Source of the DNA: Persicaria tinctoria
Taxonomy: Eukaryota; Streptophyta; Magnoliopsida; Caryophyllales; Polygonaceae
Direction of reading: 5' to 3'
Assembly (NCBI GenBank): GCA_037127255.1
Contig: JBANSL010000001.1
Span: 39,361,001 to 39,425,000 of the forward strand
Length of the DNA: 64,000 bases
This document shows positions 50,409-61,325 of the stretch, in pieces (the stretch's first letter is position 1; each line of letters begins with the position of its first letter). The notes below the pieces were generated by a model. That model ran no database searches and had not been told where the DNA came from. It saw nothing but the letters and a program-made list of their open reading frames with translations. A program made the position numbers and the translations under genes.

Positions 50409-52219
50409 TCAGATTATGCGTCCACCGAGCTGACCATTGAAGATGGCAACCGCTAGCATCTGTCTGTATGGCCCAATAAATGTGTCGTCCAGCCCATCGA
50501 AGGGGGGATCAGTCTCCATGAAGAGCTCCATGAATCTGATCGTGTAAGGGCCACAGTCACCACTGCAATGACGGAGATTTTGTCAAAACAGAGGTGGAGA
50601 TATCATCAAGTTAAATGAAATACAGGGGTCGCACCAATCACACCTGAGCTTGTTTTGCGGAACGCGCTTGTCGCGGATAATGCGAAACAGGGCTGGCAGC
50701 TTCGATGCATACTTCACCTTCAACTCAGCGTGTGCATCCATGATGATGGGGAGGAGGTGGGTAACGTGCATCAGCAGGGGTGGGAGTTCGACGTCTATCA
50801 CGCAGTGCACATCGCAGTCATACAACTTCAACTGTCACTCATTCAGATCAAGAGCAATGGCAACCCAATGTCTTCGCCTCAGGTTGAGGGCTAGGAGGAC
50901 GAGGTCCCCGCTTGCCCACGGACGGGCCATGGGCGTCGGGGCCCGCCCGTCGAAGTATGAGAGGAGTATGCCACTCGCCTCATACCCCCCGACGTCTGAG
51001 TTGTACTCCTTCCACCCCCTCTCCAGAAAGCTGGAGAAGTAGGAGTCCAACACAATGACTCGACGCCCATTGTCGTAACCCCTCTCCGCGCTTTGTTTCC
51101 GTAGCAGGAAGCATGACTGCTCGAAGTGTTGCGTCAAGTTAACCCCCATGACAACCCACAACATAGTCCAACAGCAACCCAAATGCGTATACAAGGCCAG
51201 TCATAATAAAATGTGAGAAATACAATATACCTCTGAGTTGATCCAATAGCGGGGCGTCTGAAGGGCGGTAAAAAACTCCTTCGACAGGTCCTTTCCGCAA
51301 GCCGTTGACAGGGTCTCACCGTCGGCACTGGACCGTACAATGGAGTGGAATCAATGAAAGGGTAACTGTGCCGTATAATGAAGACTGAAATGAGACGATG
51401 GGTTACCTTGCGAGCCACCCCTGTAGGACCTCATAGTCGGCCGCAGAAACTAGTCCCATGGCAACGACTTCACCGGGAACGACGAAGTCCTTCCCTTTAC
51501 AGGCCCGCGGTTTCATAATCTTCCACGCCTTGCTCTCACATTCCTGGTCGACGAACAACCTCTGAATTCAAACAAACATTTCCCATGTCACATAACAAAA
51601 TGACCCCTGTCACCTAGCTAACATCCCCATGCCACTATTGAAAACATAACGGATGAATGGCCACAAGGAGCGTACCTTAGCAACTTGTCGGGGCTGCTCC
51701 ACAACTTCAGTACGAGACCCTTTGGTACATCAACATCAACAACCCGCAAAACCGATCTACAACTTAGATGGATACAACATGTACAAACTCCTTTTCACTA
51801 TCCCTTACTCTTTGTTCCTTGCCTCTTACAATCAATTTTCCATCCCGCATTTCATGGACCTTCTCCTCCAACACTTTTATCTGCACACAAGAAGTTGTTA
51901 CAATAAATCCACCATCTCCTCCAACAGTTTTATATCCCGTGTCACATACTGTATGTCCCATGTCATTATTCTATTTACCGTAGTCACTGAACTTAAGAAC
52001 AATATGAGAGTGAATAATGCGAAAGACTGAAGTACCCTATCATCCATCTTCTCCAAGATATCCATAATCTTCTCGAGTGTCTTCACCACGATATCCCTAG
52101 CGCCGTCCGTCTCCTCGACGTAGTTGGCGATGTTGGCAAGCATCGCCATCCTCAACCCTTCGTTTACCCGTGCCCGAAAGCGCTGATTCTGTGGCTGTGT
52201 AAATTTTGTCCGAGCCATT
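50409..52219 (-). pseudogene. Ulp1 protease gene 3 of the MULE, DUF1985 lost
   Basis: Minus-strand paralogue of genes 1 and 2. It starts MARTKFTQPQNQRFRARVN at 52219 after a splice acceptor. After NIANYVEE the frame passes directly to GARDIVVKTLEKIMDILEKM, which in genes 1 and 2 lies beyond DUF1985, so that domain has been deleted. Linker exons follow (about 51910-51790 with stops, 51570-51415, 51345-51235). The protease exons are about 51150-50644 and 50562-50409. His is in RRRHWVAIALDL, Asp in LYDCDVHC and Cys in GDCGPYTIRF. A single TGA at 50835-50837 replaces the Trp conserved in genes 1 and 2 (DLKEW, DLVGW). The protease exon acceptor reads CAA where gene 2 has CAG. The end is QLGGRII then TGA at 50409-50411. 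Confidence 0.83.
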
Positions 52220-52669
52220 TGTTTCCTGCAGTTTAAGAGCAACAATAAGTTATCGAGAAATTTTATAGTCAATGTCACTAGCTTTGTAAACCCATGCCAC
52301 TCAATTTGGAAACCCATGTCACAAATGTCAGAACGTTCCTAAACCAATGACGACATACATTCCACATCAACTCCCCAAATCTGAATTTCAAATTAATGGA
52401 ACCCCGAATCGTCCCCATTCCCAATCAAACCCCTAATCTACCACATTCCCTATTTCGATCCCCACCGTAGCCATCCTCTTCGGGCTGACTAAACCCTAAC
52501 CGCGGGTTTTCCAATCCCCAAAACCCGTCTCCTTGTACTTCATTCACAACCACCTCCACAATCGACAAAACCGCGCTCCTTAACATTCAATCCCTTACCA
52601 CCATAGTAGGTTGTTCCATCCACCCACCCCGAACCCCAGATTCGAAGATAACGGACAACAGAGATAGGG

Positions 52670-52800
52670 GGCGTACCTTCTGAGTTTCCTGGCGGCGTTC
52701 TTCTCTTATCCGACAGTCCCCGGCAGTCTCTTCTTCGACCCGTTGTTCCTCGTTGCCGGCGTCTCTTCTTCCTCCCCCTTTCGAACAGTTTTGAGTTATG
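52670..52800 (-). promoter_or_regulatory. Untranslated leader exon of Ulp1 gene 3
   Basis: The minus strand GC-rich leader ends GAAACTCAGAAG followed by GTACGCCCCC, matching the leader donor of gene 1 (30040). A TATTTATCGGG word near 52830 could be the TATA region. The intron to 52225 carries CCCATGTCAC-type words (52280-52325). Confidence 0.55.
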
Positions 52801-53035
52801 GAAATTTAGAGATGGAGTCCCGATAAATACAGAAACAGACTGTGGGGTGATATCCGGGACGCGTGTCAACTTATTCTTTGTTGTTTTCTTTTTGTTTTGA
52901 GTTACGGGCAACTTTTTCGACAAAAATGGGAGAGGGTCAATTTTTCCAAATTATCCCCCATTGTGCTATTTATGCAAGTTTGGCCAAAAGTTGGTCTATC
53001 TTTGACCACTGGTTGACTAAGTTATTATTGTCGAA

Positions 53036-53420
53036 ACTTTGGTTATAAGTTGTCAGGAATTCACCCGTGTCACCCAACTTACAATCCCGTGTCACCTTAC
53101 ATAATAACCCCTTCAACATTGTCATGAAGGTGATTTCAATATGTTCACAAGGGTGAATTCCTAACACCACTACCACAACCACTCAGAAATGTAAACATGT
53201 TGTCAAATAAGTGCCAATGCATTGTTGAATTCATTATCATAGCTTCAACCACCGAAATGTCTACCATGAAATTGAAAGCTGTGACATGATAACCCCTTCT
53301 ACCTGACACGGGAATACAAATACGGTGACAGGGTTTTTTTCTGAAACCATCCCCAAAAGTACTACAAAGTTCTTCACCACTTAACTATAGTGTGGAAACC
53401 CTTCCCAAAAGTACAACAGC
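53036..53420. repeat. 3'-flank cassette downstream of the transposase
   Basis: Homologous to 49960-50330, with CCCGTGTCACC twice, ATAACCCCTTC twice, ACCTGACACGG and CCCAAAAGTAC. It begins with sequence resembling one unit of the 232-bp array (GGTTATAAGTTGTCAGGAATTCACCC). Confidence 0.75.
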
Positions 53421-53591
53421 CTACTTACAGTTTGTCATATGCACAAACAGCCAAATTACACTACCAAATACGTAGCCCGTTCAAAAAATAACATAGACGG
53501 AGAATGGTCCAACCAATGACCCGATACGGCAATTGCAAAAGACTACCTAGCTGCTGAGGTAAGGCGTTGGACCACCAATGGAGGAACAGAT

Positions 53592-56500
53592 CTACGAACG
53601 ACGGCGCTTGGAATGGCTAAATTCTCCCCGAGATGGGTATCGACAAGTCTTAGGGCGACCAGGGTGTCGCTTCACGTCCGGGGGGAGACACACCGCGCTG
53701 GACATGGCTGGGGGGATTCGCCACTCTTCTCTTGGAGGAACCGGATATAGCACATTCTCGTAACACGCCTTCCATGCTGCGACTTTGTAGAAGTCATTCA
53801 CGAGAGAGAAGAAATTGCTACCTCGAAACCTTGCAGCTGCTATGGCGTGCTGGCACGGAAACTGGTCAATGTCGAACCGCTTGCATGTGCAGGTCCGGGC
53901 ACACAGGTTCACAACCCAGGTGGCGGACCCTCTGCGGACAGTGTACTCGTGTGCGCTGAGGGCTCTATCATCCAAGAATGTTGCCAACGAATAGCTCGTT
54001 TGCAGCTCACCTTGAACGTAATCGCTGACCGTCGACGCCGATTTGGTGCTTTTTTCCCGTCGATCGTAAAACCACTTGGATATTGTTTCGATGACAACAT
54101 CAATCAGGGCTGTGAAGGGTAGGTCGCGGGGCTCCTTGAACACCGAATTCAGACACTCGTAGTTTTTCGTCGTCTATATGTTGTAGCGCATCCCCAAGAA
54201 GTATGCCCGGGCCTGGAATCCAGCCTCTCTTAGGTATTGGCCCGCAGCGGGTGCTTGAGCGTAAAAATCAGCAAAGTGCTTCTCGAACTCTGCCCTCGTG
54301 TACGCGTTCGCCACCTTTAAGTACAATGTGTGCAGGCCCGTCACCCCCCTGTACTTAACCCTGGCATTCTGAAATAGATGCCATTGGCAGGCCCCTTGCT
54401 TGGCAAACACATAGTTGTCCCTCAAACCTTTGACGATACTAAGATGCCGATCAGAGACAAACATTAAGTCCGGTGTATCCTCGACGACATGTAGCATGTT
54501 CTTGAAGAAGAAGCCCCATGACCCGTGATTTTCACCATCGACAATCGCAAAAGCGATCGGGTATACACTGTGGTCTGCATCTTGGGCTGTGGCAAATAGA
54601 AGCGTGCCCCTGAACTTCCCTTTCAGGAAACTCCCATCAACTGAAATCACCTGGACATGGATATCGACATCAGTTGGTTAGGTGACATGGTTATGTATGT
54701 TAGGTGACATGCAATATTATAGTACCGACATAGGGTATTACCTTTCAAAGGTAGGGAATCGCCTTGCGCCATAACCCGAAGCTAATAAAGGCGTACTTGA
54801 ATCTTTGGGATGCGTCCAGCTCTAACTTAGTATATGTCCCGGGGTTAGTCTGCTCCAACATGTGAAAGTATGGAATAATATCTCAGTAGCTGTCTTCGTC
54901 GGTCCCATGATTCACCTCCCTCGCTGTCAGTCGTGCCGTTCGTGCCTTCCAGTAGCTACAGGACACTCCATACTCGGACTTCGTCATTTTCTGGACTTGC
55001 TCGGAAACGAGGTCCTTTCGAGTCCCGGTGAACCTGCATATAATGGTGTCATGGTGAGTTACGTCACGTGACATGGGGAATAATGTTACGTGGTCACGAG
55101 GTTACGTCCAATCATGTTCGACGTAGCATGTCGGCTATGGTTGTGCATCATGCTCAGGTCACATGTATGCTCCTGGACATACTGTCGGATGGACCAGATA
55201 GTCGTGCGACGGTAAGTCGACGCCCTTAACATCCACGTGCACTTGTTGTCCAAACAACCAACTAAATAGGTTTTGTTACACGGCCTCTTCACTACAAACT
55301 CGAAGCACTTCTACACTGCAATCCACTTCAGGCAAGTCTGCAATTCTACCTTCGAGGCGAACATTTGTCCCTCCGAAATTTCTGTCAGATTCCGTCGTGG
55401 TTCCTGGGTCCGAGGTGTTGCTTTGTCCAACATAGCTTCTACGTTCTCCATCGACGGTGGGGATGTGCTGGACCTAGGAACCCGATCTTCAAGTTCCCTA
55501 ATCACCTCCTCCTCAACTTCGTCCTCATCCGACGACACCCTCATACCCCGGTCTTCCTCATAATCCTCCCATTCATAATAATATGAACAATCTTCTTCCC
55601 TCTTCACTCCGGAATCGAAGTCCTCCTCCTCCTCCTCCTCCTCACTGCTAATGGCTATGAGATCCACCCCCTTATACTTGTCACCTCCACATTTTTCCGT
55701 GTCATTTGGAGAGGAGTCTGTGTCACCCAAGTGGATAACATCTAGACCTACACACTTGTCACCCTCAAGAATATCCATGTCACCAGTTCCAGACCCTTTG
55801 TCACCTGCGTGCTCTTGGCTCTTCCCTATCACCCCACCCAACTGGATCATTTCCGGACCTATACCCTTGTCACCTACACTCTTAAGCTTTTCACCAGTTC
55901 CAAACCCGCTCTCAGTAGCGTCCTCCTGTCTCTTCCCTATCACCTCATCCATGTGGTTCGACTCTGGACATTTACCCTTGTCACATTCAAAAATACGTCT
56001 GTCACAAGTTCCAAAACCCATTTCAGTAACATCATCCTGCCTCTTCCCTATGACCTCAGCCAAGAGGATCACTGACGGACCCTTACCTTTGTCACCCTCA
56101 CATATATCTTTGTCACCCCTTCCCAACCCCGTTTCCACATTGTTTTTCACCCTTATATCGTTGCTCATCCCTATTGACTAGCTAACCCCTCCTCCACCAT
56201 ATAACCCCACATCTACAACCATAGGGTTTGGTTGTGGCTTACCTTCTGCCTCCAGCTCGTCCACCTTTTGAGAGTTACGAGGCCCACTCAAGCATTCTTC
56301 CCCGACGCCGGGTTGTGGTACTTGAAGGCTCTCTTTCACCACTGGACCAACATATATCGTCATGGGCCATGGATGATCCCCAGACATCGAGTTGAGAAAC
56401 TTAAAGGCCTCAAGGTCGTCGCCATCACCGATCGTTATCGGATGACCCGCTTCTTCCCCCTTTGGCATGTAAGACAACCGTCAATCTTCACATGAACAAT

Positions 56501-56670
56501 CATGGCTGACCTTGACCTTCAACAGTTGAGTCAGAGAGGCGAAGTCGATGCACTCTTCAATTATCATATTCTTCCGCTCTATTTCACCATAATACACCCA
56601 CTCCGCACCATCGAACAACCAACACCCGTTGAAGTTGAGAGTGACACAAACTTTGGCGTGTTGCCTTGCA
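53592..56670 (-). pseudogene. MURA-type transposase of the MULE, six in-frame stops
   Basis: Read on the minus strand. Near 56640-56500 is a PB1-like N-terminal block (VTLNFNGCWLFDGAEWVYYG). An acidic, repetitive region follows (56168-55600: GDKGKG, GDKGIG, GDKCVG units alternating with VIGKRQ, then poly-Glu). Next is the Mutator DNA-binding segment (FEFVVKRPCNKTYLVGC, 55290), then the DDE core. An intron at 54651-54741 is followed by VISVDGSFLKGKFRGTLL (first Asp), LMFVSDRHLSIVKGL (second Asp) and ACQWHLFQNARVKYRG. The C-terminus has a SWIM zinc finger (CTCKRFDIDQFPCQHAIAAA) and ends KRRRS at 53592. One frame is maintained throughout but carries stops at 56481 (TGA), 56178 (TAG), 55311 (TAG), 54883 (TGA), 54745 (TGA) and 54174 (TAG). 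The true start was not resolved. Confidence 0.88.
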
Positions 56671-56689
56671 ATTGAAAAATCGGATCAGC

Positions 56690-57046
56690 ACCATTGTTAA
56701 TGGGTATCTACTCTTTACGAAACATGAGGAGAAATAAAAGAGAAGCCTACCCATTGCAACTGAGAATTAGGGTTTCTCATATATCTCTGTGACACGGAAG
56801 TTTACGAACACTGACACGAACGAATAAAGAGCCCGACACGTGCTCACCAACTGGCCCTTAATGCGGATGGGTTCTTCTCCAATGGTGGTCTTCTTCTCCA
56901 GCTCTCTTTTCCACGGGAACACCGAAAATGATGGCCTCTCTCCTCCTCTCTTATTAGACTTTAAAAATGGAGGGAAAGCCTTTCCCATCACCTCACCTCC
57001 TCTCTCTCCAATTTTGGCGCCAAAATCCCCCACCTAATCCGATGTC

Positions 57047-57137
<91 letters not shown>

Positions 57138-57180
57138 ATCCCCTTGGGACAACCTGCAACCGGCTAAGCAATTTCCCCAT
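56690..57180. other. Right subterminal region of the MULE with (CT)n
   Basis: Transposase upstream region. It contains a pure CT run at 57050-57135 (about 43 units). The terminal repeat follows at about 57175-57281. Frames of repeated Ser-Leu or Glu-Arg here are composition artefacts. Confidence 0.8.
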
Positions 57181-57281
57181 CTTATTTGCACTAATACCAC
57201 ATATGGTATTTTTGCAAATTTTCTAAATAAGTGGTATTTGTGCAAACCCGGCAAAAAAGTGTATATTTGTGCAAATAGCCC

Positions 57282-57290
57282 TATAGTTAA
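57282..57290. repeat. Right 9-bp target duplication TATAGTTAA
   Basis: Identical to 29563-29571. Confidence 0.8.
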
Positions 57291-57745
57291 TCTATAAAAA
57301 TAATCTAGATGCACATGTCATAGACGTAGTAGAAAAATGGAAAAATAAAAGGTCATTTTCCTGTTCTCCTTCCTGGCAACTTTCTTGTCCTCCTAGGTCG
57401 CTCCTTTCTCTATGAATTCAGATTCACTTGAGCTCCCATCTTCATCTCCAGTTACACACACTCAAAAAACACTGAGAAGAACATATCAAGAACATAAGTC
57501 TTGTATATTGTTATAGTCAATTCTTGGCCATCAGTTTTAGTGTGTGATAAACATTGGCCTATTCAAAGCAGGGAGTGTTAGATAAGCAGTACAGAAAGTG
57601 AATCTAACTCATGTACAAACAAAAGTCCACAAAACCTAATTCAACTTCATATCCATGGCATAAGTAAGGGTTAATTAGAATGTTGTTGTTGGGGGAACAG
57701 ATCAAGGACTTGTTTCCAACTTTACTTGTTTTGACATCAAGAAGA
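57291..57745. other. Flank between MULE and CACTA element
   Basis: No gene recognised. The last ~70 bases read an open frame (GEQIKDLFPTLLVLTS) up to the CACTA insertion, and the right flank of that element is also open; whether they belong to one exon is unclear. Confidence 0.4.
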
Positions 57746-58204
57746 CACTAAAAAAAAATCGCTTCGGCAAAAAGCCGTGGCAAAAGGGGTTCAAGGGGTG
57801 GCAGAGGGCTTTAGCTTCTGCTTAGCTACGGCAAATGGAGGGGTCGCGAATTTTGGGGCGGCAAAATTTGGTAGCTTCGGCAAATAGCCGTAGCAAAAAA
57901 AATTAGCGACGGCTAAGCTACAGCTAAGCGACCCTATAAAAGACACTACATATTTGCTACGGCAAGCTGTCATAGCTAATGCTTTTTAGCCCAGTTTCTT
58001 CATACCCGGGCTAAAAAGTCCAATATTTTAAATAAAAAAAATACACAATTTACATATAATAAATTTTCATTAATTATATAAAATTTACATGTAAAAAACT
58101 ACAAAATTTATATACATAATTATAAAATTTACATATACAATAAAATGTCCAAAACTATATTTTAACCCAAAAAATTGTCTAAAACTACATAATTTACATC
58201 AAAA

Positions 58205-59150
58205 GGCTTGCCTTGAATGTTCTTTTACCAAATTCAGTTGCCAGATTATCTTCACCATCATTCATCAGGCCAGCCAAAACTCCTGCAGCATGCTCTCTTA
58301 CCTGATAAAGCAGTACATATTTCAAAATTAACAAAATCCAGAAAACATGCACAATATTTGCACATAAGCAAAGAGCTGAAAATATATATTTTACACCCTA
58401 ATTTCTAATCACCCCCCCCCCCCCCCCAATAACCCATCTCTGTTCAGCAGCATGATGAAACATAAAGACACCAGAGGTAAAAAGAACTTCATCCACATCT
58501 CTATATGATAAAGCACCAATGCACCATACCTTAAGGAAACTCACATCATATACCATATGATAACTGAACTTGTCTTTATATCAACATAAAATTGACTTCA
58601 AGACTCAGTCTCAGTTTCCCAAGGACAGTCTTCCAAGAGCAGCCAATCCAAGAAAATCAACACAAATTTACTAAAGAAATACATAGACATCATTTAAAAA
58701 ATGGTCAAATGGCTGATAATGTATTTGCATCTTGTTTTTGAAAATCTATATCAAAAAAATGGTACATTTGTTGATGACAAGAAATGTATTTTAACCAAAA
58801 GCACTCAATAAAATGCAAGTTTCATGCCAACCAAAATTTAAGAGAAGTCGTCAGGGTCCAAAAAAAGGAGAGGATGGGAGAGGGATACGAGAAGAGGTAG
58901 AGGGAGTGAGAATACCTCTATCTGACTATCTGTCAGTAATCTCTCAATATTGGTCCAAATCTGTTTTTTCTCCTCAAAAGAAAAGATAAATGTATGCCTG
59001 CATAAAGGTTAACACGTTAGCAGTTTTTAAAGCACTATATCCAAAGGACCAATCAACATGGCACTACTGCATATAGTATATTACCTATACATGAATATCT
59101 TAAGGTATGTTAGTGCAGCAGATCTTGTGCGCCAATTAGATGCTCCTCTC
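58205..59150 (-). pseudogene. Captured PA200 (PSME4) proteasome activator exons
   Basis: Three exons in the correct order of the host protein, separated by introns with GT-AG boundaries: 59150-59085 (ASNWRTRSAALTYLRIFMYR), 58997-58916 (HTFIFSFEEKKQIWTNIERL) and 58301-58205 (VREHAAGVLAGLM). PA200 is a HEAT-repeat protein that caps the 20S proteasome; these exons belong to its C-terminal third. The frames are intact within exons, so capture was of genomic DNA and not very old. Most of the gene (over 1,800 residues in plants) is absent. Confidence 0.85.
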
Positions 59151-59768
59151 CTATAAAGTCATACAGGACTCTGAACCAGGAGGAGAACATAAAAATCATA
59201 CACCATACGAAAGTCCAGACTTGAAAAATCTGTTTGAAAGTAATAAATTCAACAACGGTTAAAATGTCTAGATGCCATTTTCTTTATGCTTAGGCATCCT
59301 TCTCTGCTTTTCAGCCCATTTTCTATGGTGCATGTTCTTACAAGAATTGTTTAGTAAAGAAAGATGCAAGGAAAGGAAAGAAACACTACATATTAGCAAA
59401 CTAACACTTCTGGAAACTGCTCAACAAGCATAAACTTTCTTCTAACATGCATATATAAAATATCATTTAAGTGTTTTCACCAATAACAAGAAGCCCTTAA
59501 ACAAGTAAACCAGTTCCAGTTTCCATGACTTAATTTGCATAGCAAGACTCTGGAAACAACACGTTAAACGAAGAAATGCTTACCGCAGTGAGAAGGATAT
59601 AGATCCAGCACACCACATTTTGCATTTTCTTGTACCCAGAATCAACCACTTTTATTATACCATAAACATTCCTTGTAATGAATTAGGGTCACCTATAACC
59701 TATAGAATCACAAAAAAAAAAAAAAAAGATTATATCACTTAAGTTTATATGCTCACATCATCACTTAC

Positions 59769-59960
59769 CTTTCCCAACTTGCAAAGTTCAGCACACTGAG
59801 CCTCTGTTTCAGATGGAGCCTAAAAACATTAAATAATGAGTCAGTTGTTCTCGCAGCAGCAGTGAAACATATATCATAAAATACCCACCTCAACCACAGG
59901 CACACCAATGAGCCTTCCTCATTGTGTTGCCTCGTGACGTGAAAAATCCACAAATTTGTC
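59769..59960 (-). pseudogene. Captured FEN1 (flap endonuclease 1) exons
   Basis: Exon 59820-59769 encodes APSETEAQCAELCKLGK between AG and GT splice signals. The exon before it (59960-59889) reads VTRQHNEE, then after a frame change RLIGVPVVE. In FEN1 these join as VTKQHN...[25 protein letters not shown], a block around the catalytic acidic residues of the XPG-I region. A short deletion in the first exon causes the frame change. FEN1 removes 5' flaps in DNA replication and repair. Only this piece is present. Confidence 0.75.
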
Positions 59961-61222
59961 ATCCATGGTGTACATGCTTAGCAAAACACCAAAACCATAA
60001 TCCTATTATAAATAAAAATCCAGGACAAGCTAGAAAACTTTAATAAAAATCTAAACTACAAAGAGAAGCCACCATAATGGAAATTCTTGTCATAGGGAAA
60101 ATAAAACAAGTCTGCAGATTTTTTTCTGAGCAAATAGCGCTTAAGGCAACATGTTATCAATATTTTATTTTTGGAGATAGCTAGTGTAAACTACAAATGT
60201 ATAAATTTTAATTCCGTTCCTTTCCATTCTCTTCTTTAAAAATAAACAAGCCCTAAAGTGTGTTAGATAGAGCATTGAATAGAAAGACAAATGGATGATG
60301 TATTCAAGTTGAAGATGCGTCTACATCGAGAAATAAATAAAGGCAACACCTAGGAACTACTTCTAGTTTTGAACTCAACAAAGAAAGAAAGGGTAGCGAA
60401 AATTCCAGATAACCCAAAGAATAGTGATTTAGACAATCCTAATAACCAAGTAGCCAAAATCTGGAATGAAAGAAAAGGGGATAATTCTACATTACCCATA
60501 GCTGGTAACAGACATCACTTATTTTTAACTTAAAAAATTGCTACACATTCAAATACACGAGCTGGTGAAATATATTTAATATTAATCAATTATAGAAACC
60601 ATGGAAATGCAACCACTAATTTACTACAAGCTCAAATTAACTTTATGGATAAGAGTTGTTTTTATTCTCACTAATTTGGAAATGCAACCATGGAAAAGTA
60701 ACCTCGTTACCTTTTAAGTTTGAGTCTCACTTATCTGTCATCAATTTCCATTTCTAAAAATAAGAAAATGATGGGAAAGAGTCAATTTACAACTCCACCT
60801 CTCCCAATCCATAAAACATTACTAGATTAACTTAATAAACCACCCCCATTACAAGGAAACCACAATAGGATGAATTTGGGAAATAAATCAACATACTAAA
60901 TTCTAGTCCTACTCATCATCACTGGTTGAACAATGTGTTTCATGCTCAAAAAATTTACATAAAATGGATAAATGTGGAAATCAATGAGGTTTTGGGTATA
61001 ACATCAATGAACTATAACAAGAAATCTCAAATTGCATTTGATTGCAATGTCTATGGGAAATTAAGGTTCCAATTAAGACCTATAACTAAGATGTTCGCAA
61101 CCATTAAAGAACAAAAATACAATCACTAAAAAGCTTAATATAAAGATTTCAAATAAAACTACATATACGAATGAAGATCTTCGATTGGAAGTTTAAATGG
61201 AAGAGGGATGGAAAAAAATGGC

Positions 61223-61325
61223 ACCTTGATGAAGCCGATCTCCTTGGCGTTACCGCTGAAGCACTGCCTGCAGCACATGAGCCCATACTTGCGGATCAAA
61301 CCGTGAGAGTTACCGCACACCCGGC
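61223..61325 (-). pseudogene. Captured RPS29 (40S ribosomal protein uS14) exon
   Basis: The minus strand encodes [33 protein letters not shown], about 33 of the 56 residues of eukaryotic RPS29. It includes the CxxC...CxxC zinc-binding cysteines (the CRVCGN pair is partly retained; MCCRQC is complete). The exon is followed by GTGCC, a splice donor position, so the last codons are missing. Upstream the frame runs into unrelated CT-rich sequence, giving a 126-residue chimeric open frame (61539-61159). Confidence 0.9.

Larger units (their letters stand above)
29572..57281. mobile_element. Giant Kaonashi-type Mutator-like element (27.7 kb)
   Basis: The 9-mer TATAGTTAA flanks the segment exactly (29563-29571 and 57282-57290); 9 bp is the usual Mutator target duplication. 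The two ends, read inward, share AAATACCAC...AAAA..TTTGCAAAAAT.CCA and further TTTGCA words, a diverged terminal inverted repeat. The contents fit the family: a MURA-type transposase with SWIM zinc finger (53592-56670) and three DUF1985-Ulp1 protease genes (30684, 35567, 50409). Combining Ulp1-like proteases with a Mutator transposase is the hallmark of Kaonashi MULEs. The interior also holds a coiled-coil gene, an F-box pseudogene and a 232-bp repeat array. Most MULEs are a few kilobases, so the size is extreme. That it is one insertion is inferred from the duplication and from features shared across the interior; nesting of two elements is not excluded. Confidence 0.8.

Noticed and set aside
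56967..57167. Open frames of repeated Ser-Leu or Glu-Arg
   Set aside because: Product of the CT microsatellite on either strand.
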